A stretch of DNA of 64,000 nt, taken from positions 310,001 through 374,000 of the forward strand of contig UEGQ01000001.1 of assembly GCA_900466005.1 (NCBI GenBank). Direction: 5' to 3'. The stretch is from Hyphomicrobiales bacterium (lineage in GTDB: Bacteria > Pseudomonadota > Alphaproteobacteria > Rhizobiales > Rhizobiaceae). Shown here piece after piece: positions 46,110 to 55,763 of this stretch (position 1 is the stretch's first letter; each line of letters begins with the position of its first letter). The position numbers were made by a program, and so were the translations under genes. The notes beneath the pieces were generated by a model. The model ran no database searches. It was not told the DNA's origin and worked only from the letters and a program-made list of their open reading frames with translations.

Positions 46110-46856
46110 ATGACCTTGGCCGTCATTGTGCTTCTGTTTGTCGCCGGTTTCCTGTCGGGCGTGGTCAACGCCATCGCGGGTGGTGGCACTTTCCTGACCT
46201 TTGGAGCCATGACACTTGCCGGTCTTCCTCCGATCGCCGCCAACGCCACCTCGTCGATCACCCAGTTTCCGGGCTACATCACCTCGACTCTCGCATATCT
46301 GCGCGAACTGAAGGCAATCGGCAAGGGCACGGTCGTCCTGGCTCTCGTGTCGGCGGCCGGCTCCCTCGGTGGCGCTCTGTTCCTCGTGTCTCTCTCCAAT
46401 CCTGCCTTTCGCGCTATGGTTCCCTGGCTGCTGGTCGCGGCGACCGCGGTCTTCGCCGTCGGGCCGAAACTGCGGCCCAAGAATGCGGGAGAAAGCCATC
46501 CCGCGAGCCCGCTCGGTCTCGGGCTGCAGACGGCGACCTCCTTCTACGGAGGTTTCTTCGGCGCCGGCATGGGCATCATGATGCTCGCCTCACTGGGACT
46601 TGCCAGTGGCGGCGACTATCACCGTCTAAACGCGCTGAAGAACTTCCTCTCGATCGTCATCGCCGCGGTTGCGATTGCCGTCTTCACATCCGCCGGTGCC
46701 ATTTCCTGGCTGCACGCCGCCATCATGGTGCCGGCCGTTGCGCTAGGAGGCTACGCCGGCGTCGGTATCGCCAGGCGCGCACCACAGGCCCTGCTGCGCT
46801 GGATCGTCGTGACCCTCGGGCTGGCTCTCGCAGCCTACTATTTCTTCACCGACTGA
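46110..46856 (+). CDS. TauE/SafE family sulphite/anion exporter-like membrane protein
   Basis: Membrane protein of 248 residues with about eight helices. TauE/SafE signatures: [21 protein letters not shown] near residue 12, [17 protein letters not shown] near 38 and, in the second half, [24 protein letters not shown] near 143 with [12 protein letters not shown]. Family members export sulphite, sulphoacetate or other organic anions; the substrate here is unknown. GGAGG precedes the ATG at 46110. It lies on the plus strand inside the minus-strand ribosomal cluster, and its last 19 bases overlap the 3' end of trmD. Confidence 0.9.
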   Translation: MTLAVIVLLFVAGFLSGVVNAIAGGGTFLTFGAMTLAGLPPIAANATSSITQFPGYITSTLAYLRELKAIGKGTVVLALVSAAGSLGGALFLVSLSNPAFRAMVPWLLVAATAVFAVGPKLRPKNAGESHPASPLGLGLQTATSFYGGFFGAGMGIMMLASLGLASGGDYHRLNALKNFLSIVIAAVAIAVFTSAGAISWLHAAIMVPAVALGGYAGVGIARRAPQALLRWIVVTLGLALAAYYFFTD

Positions 46857-47542
46857 GACCCGGCATCGCCGCTCAGGAGGTCCGCTCGCCTCTCCTTTGT
46901 GAGAGCAAGCGCCTGTTCGTGACGCCACTTCTCGATCGCGCCGTGATTGCCCGACGTCAGCACCGCGGGAATTTCTCGCCCCTCGAAGATCTGCGGGCGG
47001 GTATATTGTGGATGTTCCAGAAGACCGCCTTCGAAGCTCTCGTGAACCCCGGAAAGTTCGTTGCCCATCACCCCCGGCAGGATCCGGACAACGGCATCGA
47101 GAACGACAAGCGCCGCCGGCTCCCCGCCCGAGAGGATATAGTCGCCGATCGAGACTTCCTCGAGATCGCGGGCTTCGATGACGCGTTGATCGACACCTTC
47201 AAAACGGCCGCAGACGATTACCACACCCTCGCCGGACGCGAGTTGCCGCACCCGTTGCTGCGTCAGTGGCTTGCCCCTGGGACTCATCAACAGCCTCGGC
47301 CGGTCGTCCTTCGCCACGTCATCGATCGCTCGCGCCAGTACGTCCGGTTTGAGCACCATGCCGGCGCCGCCGCCAGCCGGCGTATCGTCAACCGTCCGAT
47401 GTCTGTCAGCGGCGAAGTCGCGAATCTGAACGGTCTCCATCGTCCACTGGCCGCGCTCGAGTGCGCGACCAGCAAGCGAGAAACCCAGATGGCCGGGAAA
47501 CATTTCGGGGTAGAGGGTAAGGATCGTCGCTCGGAAGCCCAT
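46838..47542 (-). CDS. trmD: tRNA (guanine-N1)-methyltransferase TrmD
   Basis: Makes m1G37 next to the anticodon, preventing frameshifts. 234 residues. SPOUT-knot features: [13 protein letters not shown] near residue 55, [16 protein letters not shown] near 108 and the knot loop [22 protein letters not shown] near 133. It starts 10 bases after rimM, so they are co-transcribed. The 3' end overlaps the convergent TauE/SafE gene by 19 bases. Confidence 0.97.
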   Translation of the reverse strand: MGFRATILTLYPEMFPGHLGFSLAGRALERGQWTMETVQIRDFAADRHRTVDDTPAGGGAGMVLKPDVLARAIDDVAKDDRPRLLMSPRGKPLTQQRVRQLASGEGVVIVCGRFEGVDQRVIEARDLEEVSIGDYILSGGEPAALVVLDAVVRILPGVMGNELSGVHESFEGGLLEHPQYTRPQIFEGREIPAVLTSGNHGAIEKWRHEQALALTKERRADLLSGDAGSQSVKK

Positions 47543-47552
47543 GTCCGGCCGC

Positions 47553-48125
47553 TTACCTCTCGTCGGGACTTTTGGAACTCTGTCCGTCCCTGCGCGGTGG
47601 CTTGCCCTCCTCCTCGAGGCCCGCCGCGATGGGGTCGATCAGCAGACGGCCGCTTTCGAGATCTATTTCGAGTACAGCCGTCTCCGAGAACGGGATGAGT
47701 ACGGGTCGTTTGCCCGGCCCCTTGATTTCCAGCAGATCCCCCGCCCCGAAGTCGAACACGGCAGACACTGACCCGTAGTGCTTACCGGCACCGTCATAGA
47801 CATCGAGGCCTTCGAGATCAGCATAGTAGAACTCGTCGTCCTCGAGCTCGCCATCAGGAAGCGCGTCCCGCTCGATATAAAGCTCAAGTCCGTTCAACGC
47901 CTCGGCGGCATTGCGGTCATTCACGCCACGGAAGCGCACGATCGCCACGTTCTTCGCCTCGCGAATTTCGAGAATCTCGAAGACCCGACCGTCAAGGCTC
48001 CGCAGGTTGCCATAGTCGCCGAGCGCCGTCGGATCGGCCGTATACGCCTTGACGCGAACCTCTCCCCGGAGCCCCTGGGCGGCGCCCACAGTAGCCATCA
48101 GAACAGGATTCCTAAGGGTCGTCAT
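47553..48125 (-). CDS. rimM: 16S rRNA maturation factor RimM
   Basis: 30S assembly factor that works with S19 and supports 16S processing. 190 residues: N-terminal barrel ([23 protein letters not shown]), linker, and C-terminal PRC barrel ([46 protein letters not shown]). The start at 48125 gives the usual rhizobial N-terminus. A terminator lies between rpsP and this gene, so its expression depends on read-through or a local promoter. Ends with a charged low-complexity tail. Confidence 0.95.
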   Translation of the reverse strand: MTTLRNPVLMATVGAAQGLRGEVRVKAYTADPTALGDYGNLRSLDGRVFEILEIREAKNVAIVRFRGVNDRNAAEALNGLELYIERDALPDGELEDDEFYYADLEGLDVYDGAGKHYGSVSAVFDFGAGDLLEIKGPGKRPVLIPFSETAVLEIDLESGRLLIDPIAAGLEEEGKPPRRDGQSSKSPDER

Positions 48126-48190
48126 GAGTACTGGCCATCCGAGATCTTCATTATGCTGTCTTTTAGGACGAAGCACGGTGAAAGGAAACG

Positions 48191-48220
48191 AAAAACGGGC
48201 GGCAAGATGCTGCCGCCCGT
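48191..48220 (-). terminator. Rho-independent terminator between rpsP and rimM
   Basis: On the minus strand ACGGGCGGCA pairs with TGCCGCCCGT around a GCATCT loop and is followed by TTTTTCG. It starts 22 bases after the rpsP stop and would reduce transcription into rimM-trmD. Confidence 0.9.
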
Positions 48221-48241
48221 CGAATTCGCAGGGAATCGAGA

Positions 48242-48619
48242 TTACTCCGCGGCGCTTGCTTCGGCAGCAGCGGCAGCGGCCTCGGCGGCCTTCATTTCCT
48301 TTTCCTTGATGCGCTCCAGGGCCTTCTTGCCCGGCTTTGCCTTTTCCGGATTGTTGCGGGCATCGCGAGCGGCGAGGCCGGCTTCAGCCATGAAACGCAG
48401 AACGCGGTCGGTCGGCTGGGCGCCCTTGGCAACCCATTCCTTGATGCGTTCGACGTTCAGTTCGATGCGCTTCTCGCTGTCCTTCGGAAGCATCGGGTTC
48501 CATGCGCCGACCTTCTCGAGGAAACGACCGTCGCGGGGCGAGCGGGCGTCGGCAACGACGATCTGGTAGTACGGACGCTTCTTGGAACCACCACGGGCGA
48601 GACGAATTTTCAGTGCCAT
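48242..48619 (-). CDS. rpsP: 30S ribosomal protein S16
   Basis: Protein of 125 residues. The core is standard: [24 protein letters not shown] and [11 protein letters not shown], then [20 protein letters not shown]. The last ~40 residues form a Lys/Ala/Glu-rich tail ending [16 protein letters not shown], longer than the E. coli protein (82 residues) and similar in style to the tail of L19 nearby. Downstream of ffh and chorismate mutase on the same strand; a terminator follows. Confidence 0.97.
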   Translation of the reverse strand: MALKIRLARGGSKKRPYYQIVVADARSPRDGRFLEKVGAWNPMLPKDSEKRIELNVERIKEWVAKGAQPTDRVLRFMAEAGLAARDARNNPEKAKPGKKALERIKEKEMKAAEAAAAAAEASAAE

Positions 48620-48655
48620 TTCTTTACTCCTTGGGCTTTTCTGGTCCGCCTGACG

Positions 48656-48976
48656 TCAGGCGGTCTTTTCCGAATTGCTGCCGATGTCGGCGGCGATTGC
48701 TTCATGATGCCGGATAACTTCCCTGATGATGAAATTCAGGAACTTTTCTGCGAAATCCGGATCCAGATGGGCGTCCTGCGCCAGGCGACGAAGACGTTCG
48801 ATCTGGTATTCCTCGCGCGCCGGATCGGCCGGCGGCAAATCGTATTGGGCCTTGAGAACGCCGACCGCCTTCGTGCAACGAAACCGTTCGGCGAGCATGT
48901 GCACGAGAGCAGCGTCGATGTTGTCAATCGACTGACGGTAGCTCGCGAGCTGTTCCTTGACGTGCGGAGCGATCAT
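48656..48976 (-). CDS. Chorismate mutase, AroQ class
   Basis: Monofunctional all-helical chorismate mutase of 106 residues, converting chorismate to prephenate for Phe and Tyr. Features: YRQSIDNIDAALVHMLAERFRCTKAVGVLKA near residues 12-42 (with the active-site arginines and lysine), AREEYQIERLRRLA near 53 and a C-terminal helix FLNFIIREVIRHHEAIA. The ATG at 48976 lies 13 bases after the ffh stop, so it is probably translated from the ffh transcript. Confidence 0.93.
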   Translation of the reverse strand: MIAPHVKEQLASYRQSIDNIDAALVHMLAERFRCTKAVGVLKAQYDLPPADPAREEYQIERLRRLAQDAHLDPDFAEKFLNFIIREVIRHHEAIAADIGSNSEKTA

Positions 48977-48989
48977 GGTGTGCCTTGCC

Positions 48990-50546
48990 TCACTTCTTCT
49001 TCGGCAACCCGGGCAGGCCCGGGAACCCACCACCGAGACCCGGCAGCTTTCCGCCCAGTCCAGGCAATCCGCCACCACCAATCCCCGGAAGCGCACGCGG
49101 CTTGATCCCCGCCGCTTCCGCCTGCTTGGCAAGTGCTTCGATCTGCTTTGGATCCATGCTCGATAGATCCGGCATCCCGCCCATGCCACCAAGACCCATC
49201 TTGCCGGCGAGGCCGCCCATCATCTGCTTCATCATGCCGCCGCCCTTTTTGCCGCCCATGGCCTTCATCATATCGGCCATCTGGCGGTGCATCTTGAGCA
49301 ACTTGTTGATTTCGGCAGCGTCGGTGCCGGAGCCGGCCGCTATGCGCTTCTTGCGGGAATGCTTGAGAATGTCGGGATTGGCCCGTTCGGCCTTGGTCAT
49401 CGACTGGATGATGGCAATCTGGCGTCCGAACAGCTTGTCGTTCAGCCCGGCGGCGGCCATCTTGTCCTTCATGCCGGCCATGCCGGGCATAAGACCCATG
49501 ATGCCGCCCATACCGCCCATCTTCTGCATCTGCTTCAGCTGTTCGGCGAGGTCGTTCAGGTCGAACTTGCCCTTGGCCATCTTCTCGGCCATGGCCTTCG
49601 CCTTTTCGGCATCGATCGTCTCGGCCGCCCTCTCGACCAGCGAAACGATGTCGCCCATGCCGAGAATGCGGTCGGCGATGCGCCGCGGATGGAACTCTTC
49701 GAGTTCCGTCATCTTTTCGCCGACACCGATCAATTTGATCGGTTTGCCCGTGACCGCACGCATCGAAAGCGCCGCGCCACCGCGACCGTCGCCGTCCATG
49801 CGGGTGAGCACGAGGCCGGTGATGCCGACACGCTCATCGAAATTGCGCGCGAGATTGACGGCGTCCTGACCAGTCAGCGCATCAGCGACGAGCAAGATCT
49901 CGTGCGGCTTCGACCTGGCCTTGATTTCGGCCATCTCGATCATCAGCGGCTCGTCGATATGGGTCCGGCCGGCCGTGTCGAGGATGACGACATCATGGCC
50001 GCCGAGCTTTGCGGCCTGCACGGCGCGCGAGGCGATATCGGTCGGCGACTGGCCGGCGATGATCGGCAAAACGTCAATGCCGGTCTGCACGCCGAGCTGA
50101 CGCAGTTGTTCCTGGGCCGCCGGACGACGCGTGTCGAGCGAGGCCATCAGGACCTTCTTCTTCTCGCGATCGGTCAAGCGCTTGGCGATCTTGCCGGTGG
50201 TTGTCGTCTTGCCCGAACCCTGCAGACCGACCATCATCATGACAACCGGGGCCGGCGCATTGAGATCGATAGAAACGCCCTCGGAGCCTAGCATCTCAAT
50301 GAGTTCGTCGTGAACGATCTTGACGACCATCTGTCCGGGCTTGATCGACTTCAGGACGGCAGCGCCGACGGCCTTTTCCCGCACCCGGTCGGTGAACGAG
50401 CGCACGACCTCAAGGGCGACATCGGCTTCCAGAAGCGCACGGCGTACCTCGCGCAGCGCGGCGGAAACATCGGCTTCCGACAAGGCGCCACGGCCCGTCA
50501 GTCCATTCAGAATGGAACCAAGGCGGTCCTGGAGGTTTTCAAACAT
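48990..50546 (-). CDS. ffh: Signal recognition particle protein Ffh (SRP54)
   Basis: GTPase of 518 residues that, with SRP RNA, delivers membrane proteins to FtsY. N domain at 1-90; G domain with GLQGSGKTTTTGK near 107, DTRRPAAQEQLRQL near 138, LDTAGRTHIDE near 190 and the TKxD-equivalent TRMDGDGRGG near 248. The M domain (about 300-450) is methionine-rich (MMKQMMGGLAGKMGLGGMGGMPDL). The tail has four PGLGG/PGLPG-type repeats and ends PKKK, an extension beyond the usual 450-460 residues. The ATG at 50546 follows AAGGAAG. ftsY is 2.6 kb away on the opposite strand. Confidence 0.97.
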   Translation of the reverse strand: MFENLQDRLGSILNGLTGRGALSEADVSAALREVRRALLEADVALEVVRSFTDRVREKAVGAAVLKSIKPGQMVVKIVHDELIEMLGSEGVSIDLNAPAPVVMMMVGLQGSGKTTTTGKIAKRLTDREKKKVLMASLDTRRPAAQEQLRQLGVQTGIDVLPIIAGQSPTDIASRAVQAAKLGGHDVVILDTAGRTHIDEPLMIEMAEIKARSKPHEILLVADALTGQDAVNLARNFDERVGITGLVLTRMDGDGRGGAALSMRAVTGKPIKLIGVGEKMTELEEFHPRRIADRILGMGDIVSLVERAAETIDAEKAKAMAEKMAKGKFDLNDLAEQLKQMQKMGGMGGIMGLMPGMAGMKDKMAAAGLNDKLFGRQIAIIQSMTKAERANPDILKHSRKKRIAAGSGTDAAEINKLLKMHRQMADMMKAMGGKKGGGMMKQMMGGLAGKMGLGGMGGMPDLSSMDPKQIEALAKQAEAAGIKPRALPGIGGGGLPGLGGKLPGLGGGFPGLPGLPKKK

Positions 50547-50610
50547 CGGCTCTTCCTTATCGCTTCGGATCCCCGAAACGTTGGTCTTTTCTCCGCCGAA
50601 AACAAGACGC

Positions 50611-50651
50611 AAAACCAAAAAGCACCCGAGGGCGCAACGCGCTGTCGGGTG
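50611..50651 (-). terminator. Intrinsic terminator of the candidate sRNA
   Basis: Stem CACCCGA / TCGGGTG (50651-50645 and 50629-50623), inner stem GCGC / GCGC with GTT loop, then CTTTTTGGTTTT. It stands 65 bases before the ffh ATG, upstream of the only gene on that strand. Confidence 0.8.
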
Positions 50652-50725
50652 TTGACCTCCGGGATCTCTTTATACCTTGGCGGGTCCCGGTCGGCGGCTC
50701 GGAGTCTCAATCTCGTCGCAGATTT
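50615..50725 (-). ncRNA. Candidate small RNA (or ffh leader) between dapF and ffh
   Basis: Within the 390-base gap between ffh and dapF the minus strand has a promoter at 50760-50732 and an intrinsic terminator at 50651-50611, bounding about 110 nt with no start codon. A stem CCGGGA / TCCCGG lies in the middle; the terminator is CACCCGA / TCGGGTG with an inner GCGC-GTT-GCGC hairpin and CTTTTTGGTTTT. It lacks the SRP RNA core (GGAAGGAAGCAGCC-type), so it is not 4.5S RNA. It could be an independent sRNA or an attenuated ffh leader. Confidence 0.5.
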
Positions 50726-50731
50726 GCTGGC

Positions 50732-50760
50732 GATAAACAGGAAAACCGCGCGGGAGTCAA
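50732..50760 (-). promoter_or_regulatory. Probable promoter of the candidate sRNA / ffh
   Basis: TTGACT (50760-50755), 17-base spacer, TTTATC (50737-50732). The -35 is near consensus, the -10 moderate. It could also drive ffh if the hairpin is read through. Confidence 0.5.
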
Positions 50761-50936
50761 GTATTTCAGCCCCTTCTTGACGAATGCACCCGTCGATCTG
50801 CCCGCCAGCCCCCTTCGGGGCACCCCGGACAGCCACCGTCCATTCTCCCCACAAGGCTCCGACCGAGCATGAAGCACACTGGTAATTCCGGTGCTTTTCC
50901 GCCATATAAGCGACGACAACCATCGAAAGTGACAGC

Positions 50937-51851
50937 ATGACGGCAGCGACGGTCGAATTCGCAAAGATGAACGGGCTTGGCAACAAGATCCTGGTCGTCG
51001 ACATGCGCGGCCGTGCCGATCGAGTCTCGCCGCGAGCGGCCGTCAGCCTCGCCGGCAACCCGGAAACGGCGTTCGACCAGATCATGGCGATCCACGATCC
51101 GAAGCTGCCTGGCACCGACGCCTACATCGATATCCTGAACTGCGACGGCACGCGAGCGCAGGCCTGCGGTAACGGAACGCGCTGCGTCGTGCAGGCGCTT
51201 GCAGCCGAGACAGGACGCAAGACCTTCACATTTCAGACCATCGCCGGGATCCTGAATGCCGTCGAGCACGAGGACGGTACCATTTCGGTCGATATGGGCG
51301 AACCTGTCTTCGAGTGGAACCGCATTCCCCTTGCCGAGGAATTTCACGACACCAGCCGCATCGAATTGCAGATCGGCCCAATCGACGCTCCGATCCTGCA
51401 TTCACCCTCGGCAGTTTCGATGGGCAATCCGCACGCGATCTTCTGGGTCGACCGCGATCCGATGACCTTCGATCTCGACCGTTTCGGTCCGCTTCTCGAA
51501 AATCATCCAATGTTTCCTGAAAAGGCGAACATCACACTGGCGCAGGTAACCGCACCCGACGCAATGACGACCCGCACTTGGGAACGCGGCGCGGGCCTGA
51601 CGCTCGCCTGCGGTTCAGCCGCGTGTGCTGCGGCGGTCAGCGGCGCACGCACCGGCCGGACCGGCCGCAGGGTGACCGTTACCGTCGCATCAAGCCCCAA
51701 CCGGCAGGCCCTCACGATCGAGTGGCGCGAACGCGACAACCGTGTGGTTATGACCGGCCCCGCCGAATGGGAATGGTCCGGCACACTCGATCCGGCGACT
51801 GGCGCCTGGCAGCGCAGCACACTATCGGAAAGCGGAGCATCCGCCTCGTGA
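50937..51851 (+). CDS. dapF: Diaminopimelate epimerase DapF
   Basis: Converts LL- to meso-diaminopimelate for lysine and peptidoglycan. 304 residues. The two catalytic cysteines are in [10 protein letters not shown] (near 77) and [10 protein letters not shown] (near 224); the N-terminus is [15 protein letters not shown] and a conserved SMGNPHAIF lies near 160. The stop overlaps the GTG of mtaB by 4 bases (GTGA), so the two are coupled. Confidence 0.96.
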   Translation: MTAATVEFAKMNGLGNKILVVDMRGRADRVSPRAAVSLAGNPETAFDQIMAIHDPKLPGTDAYIDILNCDGTRAQACGNGTRCVVQALAAETGRKTFTFQTIAGILNAVEHEDGTISVDMGEPVFEWNRIPLAEEFHDTSRIELQIGPIDAPILHSPSAVSMGNPHAIFWVDRDPMTFDLDRFGPLLENHPMFPEKANITLAQVTAPDAMTTRTWERGAGLTLACGSAACAAAVSGARTGRTGRRVTVTVASSPNRQALTIEWRERDNRVVMTGPAEWEWSGTLDPATGAWQRSTLSESGASAS

Positions 51852-53122
51852 GCGGGATCGAGGTCATTACCTTCGGCTGCCGGCTCAACACCTATGAGTC
51901 CGAAGTGATGAAGGCTGAAGCGGCCAAAGCCGGCCTCAGCGATGCGATTCTCGTCAATACCTGCGCGGTTACCGGCGAAGCTGTCCGGCAGGCGCGCCAG
52001 GCGATCCGCCGTGCGCGTCGCGAAAATCCGAACGCCCGGATCGTGGTGACCGGTTGCGCCGCTCAGACCGATGCCCAGAGCTTTGCCGCAATGCCCGAGG
52101 TCGATGCCGTCCTCGGCAATGAGGAGAAGCTCGACGCGGAACATTACCGGGGGATACCGGATTTCGGGGTCGAAGGCGAGGAGAAGATCCGCGTCAACGA
52201 CATCATGAGCATTTCGGAAACTGCGCCGCAAATGGTCGCGCATATTGATGGCCACGTCCGCGGCTTTCTGCAGGTTCAGACCGGCTGCGACCACCGTTGC
52301 ACATTCTGCATCATACCCTACGGCCGCGGCAATTCCCGGTCTGTTCCGATGGGTGCAGTCGTCGAGCAGGCCCGCAGGCTTGCTGAAAACGGCTATCGCG
52401 AAGTGGTGCTGACCGGCGTCGACGCGACCAGCTATGGTGCCGACCTTCCCGGCGGGCCGAGTCTTGGCCTGCTTGCAAAAACACTCCTGAAGCAAGTGCC
52501 GGAGATCCGGCGACTGCGCCTGTCCTCGATCGACAGTATCGAAGTCGACGGTCATTTGTTCGATCTGATCGCGGACGAGCCGCGCTTCATGCCGCACCTC
52601 CATCTCTCCCTGCAGCATGGAGACGACCTGATCCTCAAGCGAATGAAGCGTCGCCATAGTCGTGCGGACGCAGTCAATTTCGCGAGAAAGGTCCGGGCAC
52701 TACGGCCGGACGTTGCATTCGGCGCGGACATGATCGCCGGCTTTCCGACGGAGACGGAGGAAATGTTCGGGAACGCCGTGGGCCTTGCCGAGGAGATCGG
52801 CATCGCGCACCTCCACGTCTTCCCTTACAGTCCGCGCCCGGGCACGCCGGCGGCGCGCATGCCGCAGCTCGATCGCACTCTGGTGAAGGCGAGAGCGGCA
52901 CGCTTGCGCGAAAACGCCCAGAAGCTTCATGCCGCACATCTGTCGTCAATGGTCGGAACGCGTCAGACGATCCTTGTCGAAAACAACGGCATGGGCCATA
53001 CGGAAAACTTCTCGCTGGTCGAGACCTCCGGGCTTGCGCCACGCGATCTTGTGACGGTCACGATCACCGGCCACAATGGCAATAACCTGGAAATGCAATT
53101 GGCTGGCCGCTCGGCTGCCTGA
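51848..53122 (+). CDS. mtaB: tRNA threonylcarbamoyladenosine methylthiotransferase MtaB
   Basis: Radical-SAM methylthiotransferase that makes ms2t6A at position 37 of ANN-decoding tRNAs. 424 residues. N-terminal UPF0004 domain with [13 protein letters not shown] near residue 10, [11 protein letters not shown] near 37 and VVTGCAAQ near 71 (second cluster cysteines); radical-SAM C-x3-C-x2-C in [17 protein letters not shown] near 147; C-terminal TRAM-like part. The short CRLNTYES form distinguishes MtaB from MiaB. The start is the GTG at 51848, overlapping the dapF stop. ftsY follows after 17 bases. Confidence 0.94.
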   Translation: MSGIEVITFGCRLNTYESEVMKAEAAKAGLSDAILVNTCAVTGEAVRQARQAIRRARRENPNARIVVTGCAAQTDAQSFAAMPEVDAVLGNEEKLDAEHYRGIPDFGVEGEEKIRVNDIMSISETAPQMVAHIDGHVRGFLQVQTGCDHRCTFCIIPYGRGNSRSVPMGAVVEQARRLAENGYREVVLTGVDATSYGADLPGGPSLGLLAKTLLKQVPEIRRLRLSSIDSIEVDGHLFDLIADEPRFMPHLHLSLQHGDDLILKRMKRRHSRADAVNFARKVRALRPDVAFGADMIAGFPTETEEMFGNAVGLAEEIGIAHLHVFPYSPRPGTPAARMPQLDRTLVKARAARLRENAQKLHAAHLSSMVGTRQTILVENNGMGHTENFSLVETSGLAPRDLVTVTITGHNGNNLEMQLAGRSAA

Positions 53123-53139
53123 TCTCGAACGGACTGTTC

Positions 53140-54441
53140 ATGGCGCTCGGCTTCATAAAAAAGGTCTTCACTTTCGGCAAGGACAAGCCGACCGGCTCGG
53201 CGCCCACGGAGCACGATGCTCCGGCCTCTGACGAGACACTGCACCAGACCGCGGAAGACCAGGCCGTTGCCGATCTGACGCTCGAAGACAAGGCGAAGAC
53301 CCCGCCGCCCGAGCAGGAAGAGGCTCGTCCCCTGCCCGCCGACCGTGACGATGCGCCGGAGCTGCCCTCGGATACGGAAGCGAAAGCGGAACAGGAAGAT
53401 GCCGATGCAATGCCTCCGGTTGGAGAAAAGGAACAGGCGAGTCTCGCCGAACCTGCTCTTCCGAAGGGATTTGCGCTAAGTACGGCTGCGCCTGAGGACG
53501 TGCCGGAGGAGCCTGTTCAAAAACTCTCCTGGTTCCAGCGTCTACGTGCCGGATTGTTCCGCACGTCCTCGCAGCTGACTGGACAAATCACCGCCCTCTT
53601 CACCAAGCGCAAGCTCGACGAGGACACTCTTCAGGACCTCGAGGACCTGCTCATTCAGGCCGACCTTGGTGTCGAGACGGCAATGCGCATCGCCGACACG
53701 CTGTCTTCCGAGCGCTACGGCAAGGACGTCACCGGCGAAGACGTCGCCCGCATCATGGCAAGCGAGATAACCAAGGTTCTGAAACCCGTTGCACGACCGC
53801 TCGAACTGGACCTCCGCCATAAGCCGCACGTCATACTGGTCGTCGGCGTCAACGGCACCGGCAAGACCACCACGATCGGCAAGCTGGCGGCGAAACTTTC
53901 AGGTTCCGGCCTGAAAGTCATGCTGGCGGCCGGCGACACCTTCCGCGCCGCGGCGATCGAACAGCTGAAGATCTGGGCCGACCGTACCGGGTCAACCTTT
54001 GTCGGCACGAAACTCGGAGCGGATGCGGCAGGTCTCGCCTATGACGCCTTCGAGCGTGCCAAGGCCGAAAGCTCAGATGTCCTGATCATCGATACCGCCG
54101 GCCGTCTTCAGAACAAGACGGAACTGATGGCGGAGTTGGAAAAGATCGTACGCGTGCTCGGCAAGCTCGATCCCGACGCCCCGCACACGGTGCTCCAGAC
54201 GCTGGACGCAACCACCGGGCAAAACGCGATGGCCCAGGTCGAGATCTTCCGTAACATCGCCGGTGTCAACGGATTGGTAATGACCAAGCTGGACGGCACT
54301 GCTCGCGGCGGCATCCTCGTCGCAATTGCCGCCAAGCATAAGCTGCCGGTGTATTTCATCGGTGTCGGCGAGGGCATCGATGACCTCGAACCGTTCGAGG
54401 CGGACGATTTCGCCAAGGCGATTGCAGGAGTAAACGCATGA
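53140..54441 (+). CDS. ftsY: Signal recognition particle receptor FtsY
   Basis: SRP receptor GTPase of 433 residues. An acidic, low-complexity A domain fills residues about 10-125 (many Asp, Glu, Pro), mediating membrane contact; N domain from about 130; G domain with [13 protein letters not shown] near 236, [12 protein letters not shown] near 266, [14 protein letters not shown] near 314 and [11 protein letters not shown] near 383. The C-terminal amphipathic [15 protein letters not shown] is typical. The stop overlaps the ispZ ATG by 4 bases. Functions with Ffh, encoded nearby. Confidence 0.97.
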   Translation: MALGFIKKVFTFGKDKPTGSAPTEHDAPASDETLHQTAEDQAVADLTLEDKAKTPPPEQEEARPLPADRDDAPELPSDTEAKAEQEDADAMPPVGEKEQASLAEPALPKGFALSTAAPEDVPEEPVQKLSWFQRLRAGLFRTSSQLTGQITALFTKRKLDEDTLQDLEDLLIQADLGVETAMRIADTLSSERYGKDVTGEDVARIMASEITKVLKPVARPLELDLRHKPHVILVVGVNGTGKTTTIGKLAAKLSGSGLKVMLAAGDTFRAAAIEQLKIWADRTGSTFVGTKLGADAAGLAYDAFERAKAESSDVLIIDTAGRLQNKTELMAELEKIVRVLGKLDPDAPHTVLQTLDATTGQNAMAQVEIFRNIAGVNGLVMTKLDGTARGGILVAIAAKHKLPVYFIGVGEGIDDLEPFEADDFAKAIAGVNA

Positions 54442-55172
54442 GCAAGCAACCGCTCTTTCGCTGGTTCACAAGCGGTTTTTCGCGCCTGAAGCAAGACCCT
54501 GTACGAGGAACGGTCATTGCCCAGGTCGAAGCCCAGTTTGAATCCGAGAAACCAACGGAGGAAGAGAAGCACCATCCACTTCTCAAACTGGCGCTGGAAT
54601 TGGGCCCTTTGCTCATCTTCTTCTTCGGTAACCTTCGTGGCGAATGGCTTGCGAAGACGTTCCCGGTGCTTGCTACCGTGGGGGGCCCGCTCTTCATCGC
54701 AACCGCGTTGTTCATGGCCGCGACGGTTGCGTCTCTGATCGTTTCCAAGATCGTCTTTCGTCACCTGCCGGTCATGCCGTTCGTCTCGGGTATCGTCGTA
54801 CTGGTCTTCGGATCGCTCTCCATCTGGCTGCAGGACGAGACTTTCATCAAGATGAAGCCGACGATCGTGAATACGCTCTTCGGCGCTGTCCTGCTCGGCG
54901 GGCTTTTCTTCGGCAAGTCACTGCTCGGCTATGTCTTCAACGCGGCCTTCCAACTCGATGACATCGGCTGGCGAAAGCTGACGCTGCGCTGGGGTGTCTT
55001 CTTTCTGTTCCTGGCCGTCCTGAACGAAGTGGTGTGGCGCAACTTCTCCGACGAGGCTTGGGTCAATTTCAAGGTCTGGGGCACGATGCCGATCACGATC
55101 CTCTTCACGCTCGCACAGATGCCGCTGATCATGCGTCACACACTCGAGGAACAGACGGAGGAGACGAAGTGA
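54438..55172 (+). CDS. ispZ: Septation protein A homologue (IspZ/YciB family)
   Basis: Inner-membrane protein of 244 residues of the YciB/IspZ family, needed for normal septation in some bacteria. About six helices: [16 protein letters not shown] near residue 50, [18 protein letters not shown] near 82, [19 protein letters not shown] near 112, then [25 protein letters not shown]. Compared with E. coli YciB (about 180 residues) it has an extra hydrophilic N-terminus of about 48 residues. ATGA overlap with ftsY; GTGA overlap with the next gene. Confidence 0.9.
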   Translation: MSKQPLFRWFTSGFSRLKQDPVRGTVIAQVEAQFESEKPTEEEKHHPLLKLALELGPLLIFFFGNLRGEWLAKTFPVLATVGGPLFIATALFMAATVASLIVSKIVFRHLPVMPFVSGIVVLVFGSLSIWLQDETFIKMKPTIVNTLFGAVLLGGLFFGKSLLGYVFNAAFQLDDIGWRKLTLRWGVFFLFLAVLNEVVWRNFSDEAWVNFKVWGTMPITILFTLAQMPLIMRHTLEEQTEETK

Positions 55173-55762
55173 CGATCACCGCGATCGATCCGCAGGATCG
55201 CCACAAAGCGACCCGCCTCTGGCTATTCGCCATCGGCCTGATCGTCCTTGCACAGATCGGCATCCTTCACCTGATGGGTAGGATACCTATCTGCGAATGC
55301 GGCTATATCAAGCTCTTCGAGCCCGGTGTGAACACCGCAGGAAACTCGCAGCATATTGCGGATTGGTACACACCGTCGCACATCATTCACGGCTTCCTGT
55401 TTTATCTTCTCGCTTTCGTCCTCTTTAGACGACGGCCATTGTCCATGCGACTTGCGTTTGCGACCCTGATCGAGGCCGCATGGGAATTGGTGGAAAATTC
55501 CCCGCTCGTCATCGACCGATATCGCACTGCGACCATGGCGATCGGCTATCAGGGCGACAGCATCTTGAACTCCACCATGGACACCCTGTTCATGGTCGTC
55601 GGCTTCCTCTTCGCCGCACGCGCGCCCGTGTGGCTGACCGTCTCGATCGCCGTGTTCCTGGAGATCTACGTCGGATGGCTGATCCGTGACAACCTAACGC
55701 TGAACGTGCTGATGCTGCTGTGGCCCATCGAAGCCATCAGGGTGTGGCAGGCCGGCCTTTGA
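55169..55762 (+). CDS. DUF2585 family membrane protein
   Basis: Membrane protein of 197 residues with about five helices. Conserved motifs: [38 protein letters not shown] (near residues 42-80), [20 protein letters not shown] near 100 and [16 protein letters not shown] near 126. Several polar residues inside helices (His, Glu, Asp, Asn) suggest an enzyme or cofactor site, but no function is known to me. The start is the GTG at 55169 with GGAGGAGA upstream, overlapping the ispZ stop. Last gene of the dapF-mtaB-ftsY-ispZ run. Ends next to the convergent ccmG. Confidence 0.87.
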   Translation: MTITAIDPQDRHKATRLWLFAIGLIVLAQIGILHLMGRIPICECGYIKLFEPGVNTAGNSQHIADWYTPSHIIHGFLFYLLAFVLFRRRPLSMRLAFATLIEAAWELVENSPLVIDRYRTATMAIGYQGDSILNSTMDTLFMVVGFLFAARAPVWLTVSIAVFLEIYVGWLIRDNLTLNVLMLLWPIEAIRVWQAGL

Positions 55763-55763
55763 T

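Noticed and set aside
50547-50936. SRP (4.5S) RNA gene next to ffh
   Set aside because: The conserved GGAAGGAAGCAGCC-type core is absent on both strands; the hairpins there fit an sRNA or leader instead.
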